A DNA stretch of 10,552 nucleotides, taken from positions 1 to 10,552 of the forward strand of contig OMSM01000069.1 in assembly GCA_900313745.1 (NCBI GenBank). Reading direction: 5' to 3'. Source of the DNA: an uncultured Lachnospiraceae bacterium (GTDB lineage: Bacteria > Bacillota > Clostridia > Lachnospirales > Lachnospiraceae). The translations under genes and the position numbers were made by a program. Below the pieces are notes generated by a model. The model worked only from the letters and a program-made list of their open reading frames with translations, was not told the origin of the DNA and searched no databases. Below are positions 1 through 5,207 of the stretch, piece by piece (position 1 is the first letter of the stretch; every line of letters starts with the position of its first letter).

Positions 1-2
1 AA

Positions 3-473
3 TATCCCGACGAATGGAATCTCACCCTGGAGAAGGAGAGGGAGATTCTGGCGGGTTTCCTGGATAATCCCTCCGGCGCGATGGTTATTGCCATGGTCGA
101 ATCCGCAGAAGACGGTGACGCAGGCTCTCCGGATAGGGAAAGCTGCAGCGCCTCTTCCCCCGTGCTTGCCGGGAACAGCACTATAGTGCCTGTCGGCGGC
201 GCAAGACGCGTCCGTCACCGGTGCGCGCTCGCCATCGCGCTGAAGAAGGACTTCTGGGGACTCGGAATCGGCACCGCCCTCCTGCAGTATCAGCAGGAGC
301 TCGCAAGGCGCATCGGCTACGAGCGGATGGAGCTCGAGTACGTCGAGGGCAACAGCCGCGGGAAAGCACTGTAAGAAAAATGCGGATTCTCCGAGACCGG
401 AAGAATCCGCATGGCAAACAAATATGATGACGGCACCTACAGCGACGATATTGTCATGTCCATGGCGCTGTAA
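3..473 (+). pseudogene. GNAT-family N-acetyltransferase, 5'-truncated by the window and interrupted by an in-frame TAA
   Basis: GNAT enzymes transfer an acetyl group from acetyl-CoA to an amine, here of unknown substrate. Reading frame 3 is open from the window edge. It carries the acetyl-CoA binding motif in DFWGLGIGTALLQ (codons 83-95, counted from base 3), preceded by the RVRHRCALAIAL strand and followed by the helix and the VEGNSRGKAL strand. A TAA at 372-374 then ends the frame. The same frame continues without any shift as EKCGFSETGRIRMANKYDDG and onward to SMAL, with a TAA at 471-473. Family members normally read ALYEKCGF here, so the TAA stands where TAT or TAC (Tyr) is expected, and it removes about 33 C-terminal residues. 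Codons 34-52 (about 102-158) form a Ser/Ala/Asp-rich insert where a short turn is usual. The true start lies upstream of the window. The family call is firm; whether this is a real pseudogene, a recent mutation or an assembly error cannot be decided from sequence alone. Confidence 0.85.
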
Positions 474-480
474 CAGATAA

Positions 481-514
481 TGCGGCGCCCCCCCGGATCC
501 CGGGGGATGCCGCA
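481..514. terminator. Hairpin between convergent genes, possible bidirectional terminator
   Basis: TGCGGC at 481-486 pairs with GCCGCA at 509-514. After a G-T wobble and one mismatch, the C run (489-493) pairs with the G run (502-506) around a GGATCC loop. The hairpin lies between the ends of the GNAT gene (+) and the esterase gene (-), where a shared terminator is expected. Neither side has a clean T tract, so intrinsic termination is uncertain. Confidence 0.5.
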
Positions 515-535
515 AATACGGATGCGGACCAGTTT

Positions 536-1384
536 TCAGTCGAACCGCTTTAAAGGAAGCCACTCGTCCAGCATGATGCGCAGGTAATGCTCCCACATGT
601 CGAAGTTGTGGTCATACCCCTCCGCGAGAACATACTTCACTGGATACCCGAGCTCCTTCATGATAGCGGCGTCACGCTCAACGCGCTCGCGGATAAACTC
701 CTTATCCCCGCAGCAGATGATGAAATCCGGAAGCTTCTTTCCCTCCTCCAGGTTCTTCTTCGCCGCGGAGTACAGGTCGAACCGGGATCCCTCGATCCGG
801 TCGCGGTCCCCGAAGGTCGTGTTGTACAGATTGAAGTTGTTCACGAAGTGCTCGCTGCCCAGCTCCGACTTCAGCGTCTCCGTGGACAGTGTCATCCCGA
901 TGCCGCCGGAGAAATCGACGCACATACGGTACTGCTCCGGGTGCATGATCGCCGTGCCCAGCGCGACATTGCCGCCCATGGCGTAGCCCGCGATGAAGTT
1001 GTCCTCCGGCTTCTCCGAGGAGGCAAAAAAGGTCTGCACCACCTTCGGCAGCTCACAGGCGATGAAGGTCTGGTAGTTGACGCTGTACTCCGTATCTACC
1101 CCGAAGGAATTGGATATGTCCGGCGTGACCAGAATCACGTTGTTCCGCTGGGCGTAGCGCTCGGCGTTCGTGTAGCGGTAGGTGAGGGAATCGTCGTCCC
1201 CGCCCCCGTGAATGAGGTAAACGGTCTGGAACTTCATTCCCGGCACGTATTTTCCCTTCGCGCTTCCTCCGAAGCGGCCGGGATCGATCTCCTTATAGCT
1301 GTAGGAATCCGTGGGGAGCGCGATGGAAATATCCACGTAGCGCCCAAGCTCCTCACTTCTGTAGTTAAACCTCACAAGTCCCAT
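536..1384 (-). CDS. Esterase-fold alpha/beta hydrolase (esterase D / acetyl esterase type) with Ser-to-Ala at the nucleophile
   Basis: This 282-residue protein has no signal peptide and so is probably cytoplasmic. It has the layout of the putative-esterase family (S-formylglutathione hydrolase, tributyrin and acetylxylan esterases). The oxyanion-hole region is YLIHGGGDDD (56-65). The nucleophile elbow is FIAGYAMGG (130-138). A likely catalytic Asp is at 227 in CCGDKEF, and a likely catalytic His at 259 in GYDHNFDMW. Family enzymes have GxSxGG at the elbow; here the nucleophile position is Ala135, codon GCC (bases 980-982 on the plus strand read GGC). It is one base from TCC (Ser). The other catalytic positions and the full length are kept, so the protein looks folded but probably cannot form the acyl-enzyme. 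The ATG at 1384 has an AGGGAGA ribosome site 6 bases upstream (1391-1397). It is a single gene, divergent from the alkyltransferase gene. Family assignment is good; substrate and activity are unknown. Confidence 0.85.
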   Translation of the reverse strand: MGLVRFNYRSEELGRYVDISIALPTDSYSYKEIDPGRFGGSAKGKYVPGMKFQTVYLIHGGGDDDSLTYRYTNAERYAQRNNVILVTPDISNSFGVDTEYSVNYQTFIACELPKVVQTFFASSEKPEDNFIAGYAMGGNVALGTAIMHPEQYRMCVDFSGGIGMTLSTETLKSELGSEHFVNNFNLYNTTFGDRDRIEGSRFDLYSAAKKNLEEGKKLPDFIICCGDKEFIRERVERDAAIMKELGYPVKYVLAEGYDHNFDMWEHYLRIMLDEWLPLKRFD

Positions 1385-1510
1385 AACTTCTCTCCCTTCT
1401 TTGCAGCCTGCAGGCGGCTATATCGCAGGAACCGCGGGCTGCTGTGCCGGTACTCCGTCTCTGCATCCTGCCCGCAGTTCAATGCTATCATACCGGGCTG
1501 CCCCTGATGA

Positions 1511-1545
1511 TTGCAAAATACACGGAGATTATTACACTTTATGAT
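1511..1545 (+). promoter_or_regulatory. Possible promoter for the DNA alkyltransferase gene
   Basis: This AT-rich island lies in the divergent gap 1385-1580. Two readings are possible: TTGCAA (1511-1516), 16 bases, then TACACT (1533-1538); or a -10 TATGAT (1540-1545) with no good -35. Both are partial matches. The rest of the gap holds nothing recognisable, and no clear promoter was found for the esterase gene on the other strand. Confidence 0.35.
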
Positions 1546-1580
1546 TAAGGAGCCGCTCAAGGAAAAGGGAGGACAATGCC

Positions 1581-2063
1581 ATGACTTCTGATTACCGCTC
1601 CCCTCTGGGAAAAATACTTCTGGCCGCGGACAGCCGGGGCCTTACCGGACTCTGGTTTGAGGGACAGCAGCATTACGGTTCCACGCTGCCCTTCACGGAA
1701 ACCGCGGAAAACAATAACGCGGAAGCGGCACTTGCCGCCTCCGCGCACTGGCTCGATCTCTATTTCTCCGGCAGTATCCCGGATTTCACCCCGCCCGTTC
1801 ACCTCATCGGTACGCCCTTCCAGGTGAAGGTGTGGTCCCTGCTCCCCTGCATTCCTTACGGGGAGAGCACCACCTACGGCGCGCTGGCCCTTAAGCTTCA
1901 AAGCTCCGCCCGGGCGGTCGGTACGGCAGTCGGGCGCAACCCTGTCTCTGTCATCCTTCCCTGCCACCGCGTGCTGGGAAGCAGCGGAAAACTTACCGGC
2001 TACGCAGGAGGGCTTGAGCGCAAGTCCGCTCTTCTCCTGCTGGAAAGCAGGAACCGGATCTGA
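1581..2063 (+). CDS. ogt: Methylated-DNA--[protein]-cysteine S-methyltransferase (Ogt/MGMT type)
   Basis: This suicide DNA-repair protein moves the alkyl group from O6-alkylguanine (and O4-alkylthymine) onto its own cysteine. At 160 residues it is the normal length for a single-domain Ogt. The N-terminal RNase H-like domain spans roughly 1-75. The DNA-binding domain begins near GTPFQVKVWSLL (77-88). It contains PYGESTTYGALA (92-103), the helix-turn-helix segment with the base-flipping arginine finger in SSARAVGTAVGRNP (108-121), and the active-site motif VILPCHRV (124-131) with acceptor Cys128. GKLTGYAGGLERK (136-148) follows as usual. A GGGAGGA ribosome site at 1567-1573, 7 bases ahead, supports the ATG at 1581; the ATG at 1575 is out of frame. 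It lacks the N-terminal methylphosphotriester (Ada) domain, so it is a repair protein rather than an adaptive regulator. It is a single gene between divergent and convergent neighbours. Confidence is high; the symbol ogt (versus mgt) is a convention. Confidence 0.95.
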   Translation: MTSDYRSPLGKILLAADSRGLTGLWFEGQQHYGSTLPFTETAENNNAEAALAASAHWLDLYFSGSIPDFTPPVHLIGTPFQVKVWSLLPCIPYGESTTYGALALKLQSSARAVGTAVGRNPVSVILPCHRVLGSSGKLTGYAGGLERKSALLLLESRNRI

Positions 2064-2094
2064 TCCCCGCCCGGCCCGGCCGTCGTGGGGAATC
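2062..2094. terminator. Weak hairpin between convergent ogt and lipoprotein genes
   Basis: GATCCCC (2062-2068) can pair with GGGGAATC (2087-2094) around a CG-rich loop that can itself fold. The gap between the two converging genes is only 54 bases. There is no T tract, so this is a tentative call. Confidence 0.3.
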
Positions 2095-2117
2095 CCTCCG
2101 GTTAACCCGCGGGAAGC

Positions 2118-3281
2118 TTAGTCACGTTTTACCGTGGAATAACCGATGACCTGCGCATCCCCGTACTCGCCAAACAGTTCCTCGAAGCGCGCCATGGCCG
2201 CTTCCTGGTCCTCTGCTTCCTCGCCGTCGATGAAATACGTCGCCTCGCCGTCGGCGTCAAAGTCTTCCCTGACATCCTCAAGGACGACCAGCTCGCCGTT
2301 CTCCACGCTGTATCTGGTGATGTAGTGGTGGCTTGCGACATAGAGCTCGCCGTCCTTAATGGCTAGAGGGGAAGCCGTGCTTCCGGAGCTCACGCTGCCG
2401 ATGTAAGCCGGAACACCCTCACCGTCATAGATGAACAGCTCGGAATCAATCGCCGCCTCGTTGCCGTCGAGATTATCGAAGGTACCCTGAGAAACCAGCA
2501 GCACGTCGGCATCACCGATGGTCTCATTTGCGTAGCCTCTGCCGTCCTCAAGCTTGTCCACAATCTGCGTGAAGGTATCGCAGCCCTCGATATCGGTCAT
2601 CATTTCCTCGTCCGCCTGAGCTTCGTCCGCAGCTTCTCCGGCATCAAAGGAGTCAAGAACCTCAGCGAGCATGTCGCTCATGGGGATGTCGATTTCATCA
2701 TCGCCGCTCCTGTGCACAAGGACATCGAACAGAAGCGCTCCACCCTTGTAATCGATTCCGATCGCCGTCTCCGAGAGACCGGAGCCCTCACCGGGATCCT
2801 CGAGTATGCGCCAGTAGCCTGTGGTGCTCTCATCGCCAAGGAAAGGAGCCTCCATGCTCTGTATTGCCTCGGGGTCGCCCCATCCCGCGGTCAGCTCATC
2901 GAGGGCTTCCACAACCGGGGAGTCCGCCACGGGCGTGACGGTCAGCATGCAGGTTCCCGCGCACTCGCCTGTATAGACGAATGAGGTGAAGCCTTCTCCC
3001 TCCTGCACCTCAATAGAATCCGGGTAATAGTGTACGGACCATCCGTCAGCGCTCTGGTAGACTGCCGGCTCCGCCTGCACTTCCTCTGCTGCTTCGCTCT
3101 CCTCTTCGGCCGCTTCCTCCCGGACAGCTTCCTGCTCTTCCGGAGCCTGCTCCTCCTCTTCAGCGCTCTCCGCCGCTGCCGTCTCCTGTGCCGGCGCCGG
3201 GGCGGTACCAACCGATGCGCAGCCTGCCGCTGCCGCGGTCAGAACACATGCTATCGCTATAGCTGCTGTTTTTCTTCTCAT
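2118..3281 (-). CDS. Secreted two-domain lipoprotein of unknown function
   Basis: The 387-residue product starts with a lipoprotein signal: MRRK, a hydrophobic core, then a lipobox ending AAAGC with Cys21 as the lipidation site. Anchoring to the outer face of the cell membrane is therefore expected. Residues 22-73 form a low-complexity Ala/Glu/Pro linker, very acidic, of the kind that spaces a domain from the membrane. A first globular part (about 75-212) begins SADGWSVHYYPDSIEV, resembling PsbP/DUF1795-like domains, and has a Cys pair (107 and 111) that could form a disulphide. A second acidic linker (213-228) leads to a C-terminal domain (about 229-387) containing GCDTFTQIVDKLEDGRGYAN, DVLLVSQGTFDN and LFIYDGEG. 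Such domains occur in clostridial lipoproteins of unknown role. The ATG at 3281 has a GGAGG site 9 bases upstream. The gene has its own extended -10 promoter. The lipoprotein call is firm; I cannot assign a function. Confidence 0.9.
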   Translation of the reverse strand: MRRKTAAIAIACVLTAAAAGCASVGTAPAPAQETAAAESAEEEEQAPEEQEAVREEAAEEESEAAEEVQAEPAVYQSADGWSVHYYPDSIEVQEGEGFTSFVYTGECAGTCMLTVTPVADSPVVEALDELTAGWGDPEAIQSMEAPFLGDESTTGYWRILEDPGEGSGLSETAIGIDYKGGALLFDVLVHRSGDDEIDIPMSDMLAEVLDSFDAGEAADEAQADEEMMTDIEGCDTFTQIVDKLEDGRGYANETIGDADVLLVSQGTFDNLDGNEAAIDSELFIYDGEGVPAYIGSVSSGSTASPLAIKDGELYVASHHYITRYSVENGELVVLEDVREDFDADGEATYFIDGEEAEDQEAAMARFEELFGEYGDAQVIGYSTVKRD

Positions 3282-3362
3282 TGCTCTGTTCCTCCGTTGC
3301 GAATACTGAACTCCGGATCATTAATCAATCCCCCTGTACAGGCAGGCGTCCGGATTCAGACT

Positions 3363-3371
3363 ATTATAGCA
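3363..3371 (-). promoter_or_regulatory. Extended -10 promoter of the lipoprotein gene
   Basis: On the minus strand this reads TGCTATAAT, a perfect -10 TATAAT (plus-strand 3363-3368) preceded by the TG of an extended -10. The -35 region (about 3386-3391) is poor, as is common when the extended element is present. Transcription should begin near 3356, giving a leader of about 75 bases that contains the palindrome CCTGTACAGG (3333-3342) and two TCCGGA copies (3312-3317 and 3350-3355) that could pair around it. Confidence 0.7.
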
Positions 3372-3394
3372 CCTTTCCCCCTGCCCGGCTTTCC

Positions 3395-3423
3395 TTAACA
3401 GATCATGCCGGGAATGATATACT
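3395..3423 (+). promoter_or_regulatory. Sigma-A-type promoter of the metF/metH operon
   Basis: TTAACA (3395-3400) and TATACT (3418-3423) each match the consensus at five of six positions and are separated by exactly 17 bases. The -10 is also preceded by TG (3415-3416), giving an extended -10. Transcription should begin near 3430, leaving a leader of about 90 bases before the metF start. The promoter is divergent from the lipoprotein promoter, with about 25 bases between the lipoprotein -10 and this -35. Confidence 0.8.
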
Positions 3424-3425
3424 TA

Positions 3426-3464
3426 TTTAAATTACCTACCTGTTTAATCGGTTTAACCCTTTAA
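3426..3464 (+). repeat. Four TTTAA copies in the early metF leader
   Basis: TTTAA occurs at 3426-3430, 3443-3447, 3452-3456 and 3460-3464. The last three sit in an imperfect 8-9-base tandem array (GTTTAATCG, GTTTAACCC, TTTAATGCA). The array lies at and just after the predicted transcription start of the methionine operon, in otherwise GC-rich DNA. It could be a regulator site, or only an AT-rich promoter-proximal segment. No known methionine regulatory motif was recognised. Confidence 0.4.
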
Positions 3465-3519
3465 TGCAGTGCAGAACACCGTCTTCCCCGCCCGCATCGC
3501 CCTGACATGGAGGAACGCA

Positions 3520-4383
3520 ATGAAAATATCCGACATTCTCGCCGCCAACGACGTCACTATCTCCTTCGAAGTCTTCCCGCCCAAGACGCAGGATGCCTTC
3601 GTCAGCGTGGAGGAGGCAGCCGCCAAAATCGCGGCACTCCGCCCCCATTTCATGAGCGTTACCTACGGCGCGGGCGGCGGCACCAGCGCAAATACCTCCC
3701 GCATCGCCGCGGATCTGCAGAACAAGTTCGGCGTTCCCGTGCTCGCCCATCTGACCTGCGTATCCTCCACGCGCTACCATGTCCATCACATGATCGAGGA
3801 ATACCGGGAGAACGGCATCGAGAATATCATGGCACTCAGGGGCGACAAGCCGAAGGAAGGCCGCATTGCCTACGAATACCACTACGCCTCGGAGCTGATC
3901 CGCGAGATCCGGGAGCTCGCCCCCGACCTGTGCATCGGCGGCGCCTGCTATCCCGAGGGCCATGTCGAGTGCGACCGCCCCTCGGAGGACATACGGCACC
4001 TTAAGGAGAAAGTCGACGCAGGCGTGGATTTCCTCACTACGCAGATGTTCTTTGACAACAACATGCTCTACAACTTCCTCTACCGGATCCGCGAAGCCGG
4101 CATCAGCGTGCCCGTACTTCCGGGCATCATGCCCATCACGAACCCGAAGCAGGTCGCCCGCTCGGTGAAGCTCTCCGGCTCCACCGTCCCCCAGAGGATG
4201 CGGATGATGGTCGACCGCTTCGGCAGCAGCCCCGCCCAGATGAAGCAGGCCGGAATCATCTACGCCACGGAGCAGATCATCGACCTCATTGCCAACAATG
4301 TGACCCACATCCACGTCTACAGCATGAACAAGCCGGAGATCGCCGCGGGCATCATGAACAATCTCTCGGAGATCCTGAAATGA
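3520..4383 (+). CDS. metF: 5,10-methylenetetrahydrofolate reductase
   Basis: MetF reduces 5,10-methylene-THF to 5-methyl-THF with an FAD cofactor, feeding the methionine synthase encoded two genes downstream. The 287-residue protein is a single TIM-barrel catalytic domain of normal bacterial length. Visible family motifs are SFEVFPPK (15-22; Glu17 matches the catalytic Glu of the E. coli enzyme), MSVTYGAGG (45-53), the flavin-contacting NIMALRGD (102-109), GACYPEGH (141-148), FLTTQMFFDN (171-180; Gln175 in the folate-contacting position) and LPGIMPI (200-206). I chose the ATG at 3520 because GGAGGA (3509-3514) lies 5 bases upstream and the protein then begins with the usual short MKISDIL lead-in. 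The in-frame ATG at 3469 has no ribosome site and would add 17 atypical residues. It is the first gene of a three-gene operon. Clostridial MetF proteins can need an accessory MetV-type partner; none is seen here. Confidence 0.96.
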   Translation: MKISDILAANDVTISFEVFPPKTQDAFVSVEEAAAKIAALRPHFMSVTYGAGGGTSANTSRIAADLQNKFGVPVLAHLTCVSSTRYHVHHMIEEYRENGIENIMALRGDKPKEGRIAYEYHYASELIREIRELAPDLCIGGACYPEGHVECDRPSEDIRHLKEKVDAGVDFLTTQMFFDNNMLYNFLYRIREAGISVPVLPGIMPITNPKQVARSVKLSGSTVPQRMRMMVDRFGSSPAQMKQAGIIYATEQIIDLIANNVTHIHVYSMNKPEIAAGIMNNLSEILK

Positions 4384-5117
4384 GCAGCACTTGTACCGGC
4401 ACTACCGGCCTGTCCTCAGACGCCCCGGATCCCGGGACGGCCCCCGGCATTCCTGTCTCCGTATACCGCGGGATCTGCCGGTACCTGGGCTACCGGAACA
4501 TTGTCCCCGACGATGCGGTGAGAGAGCGGATCAGCCGGAACTACCGCGCCCTCGAGGACGCCTCCGACAGGCGCAGTGTCTTCCGGGCCTTTCCGGTGAG
4601 CTTTCCCGCGGAGGGTGCCGTCCGGATCGGATTGTCCTCCTCCGCAGACGGCTTCACTGTCGAAAGCCGTGACCTCTGCAGGAATCTTAAAGGGTGCAGC
4701 GAGGCCGTCCTGCTGGCGGTAACCATCGGCCCCGGGCCGGATATGCTGGTGCGGCGTGCCGGAGTCAGCGGCATGCTGGATGCCGCCATCCTGCAGGCCG
4801 CCGGCGCGGCGATGGCTGAGGAGTACTGTGAGGAGCTTAATCAGTCCATCATAGCGGACGAGAGAGAGAAGAAGCGCTTCTGCAGGCCGCGCTTCTCCCC
4901 GGGCTACGGTGATTTTCCCCTTCTCTTCCAGAAAGATTTCTCCCGCATCCTGAACATGCCCGGGGCCATCGGCGTGTCTCTGACCGATAACCTCCTGATG
5001 GTCCCGTCCAAATCCATCACCGCGGTGATCGGGATTGCCGACACGCCGCTCAGCTGCGGCGTGTCCGGCTGCGACGCCTGCACAGCTTCCGGAAACTGCC
5101 CCTACAGAAAAAACTGA
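4380..5117 (+). CDS. Stand-alone MetH activation-domain protein (SAM-binding reactivation of methionine synthase)
   Basis: In E. coli MetH the C-terminal activation domain binds SAM and supports reductive remethylation of cobalamin that has been oxidised to cob(II)alamin. Here it is a separate 245-residue protein. The SAM-binding signature is RPRFSPGYGDFPLLFQ (169-184), followed by the conserved stretch GVSLTDNLLMVPSKSITAVI (198-217). The first 24 residues are a Ser/Thr/Gly/Pro/Asp-rich tail with no counterpart in the domain. The C-terminus has four cysteines (226, 231, 234, 240; spacing CX4CX2CX5C), a pattern that could bind a metal or Fe-S centre. Similar Cys-rich tails occur in clostridial homologues. 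Its ATG overlaps the metF stop (ATGA), so translation is probably coupled. The metH gene that follows lacks this domain, so the two proteins must act together in trans. Assignment is firm; the function of the Cys tail is inference. Confidence 0.93.
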   Translation: MSSTCTGTTGLSSDAPDPGTAPGIPVSVYRGICRYLGYRNIVPDDAVRERISRNYRALEDASDRRSVFRAFPVSFPAEGAVRIGLSSSADGFTVESRDLCRNLKGCSEAVLLAVTIGPGPDMLVRRAGVSGMLDAAILQAAGAAMAEEYCEELNQSIIADEREKKRFCRPRFSPGYGDFPLLFQKDFSRILNMPGAIGVSLTDNLLMVPSKSITAVIGIADTPLSCGVSGCDACTASGNCPYRKN

Positions 5118-5207
5118 CGCTCCGGAAGCGCCCTGGCGGTGCTGCCCGGCCATAGTCCCGCTGCCGGAACTCCCCTGTCTCCGGCCTGCCCCAGAAAGGA
5201 ATACACC

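Noticed and set aside
372..374. TAA as a reassigned Tyr codon
   Set aside because: TAA is the ordinary stop of the protease gene (7816) and of the GH28-fold gene (9250) in the same window, so a changed genetic code is not supported.
587..1507. Long plus-strand frame opposite the esterase gene
   Set aside because: The minus-strand esterase matches a family throughout; the plus frame resembles nothing and reads antisense to it.
1372..1560. Small minus-strand frame in the divergent gap
   Set aside because: It covers the esterase start and likely promoter area, has no ribosome site and no recognisable protein features.
3430..3519. SAM or cobalamin riboswitch before metF
   Set aside because: The leader is only about 90 bases and shows none of the conserved SAM-I or cobalamin riboswitch core elements, nor a terminator/antiterminator pair.
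3469..3519. Earlier in-frame start for metF
   Set aside because: No Shine-Dalgarno site and the extra residues do not match the family; the ATG at 3520 has GGAGGA.
3436..4314. Long open frame on the minus strand across metF
   Set aside because: It is the antisense of a clear metF gene; such frames are expected in GC-rich coding DNA. No ribosome site or family resemblance.
4416..5153. Minus-strand frame opposite the MetH activation gene
   Set aside because: Antisense shadow; the plus-strand protein carries the conserved SAM-binding motif.
5139..5207. Earlier in-frame start for metH
   Set aside because: The extra 23 residues do not match MetH and there is no ribosome site; AAAGGA precedes the ATG at 5208.
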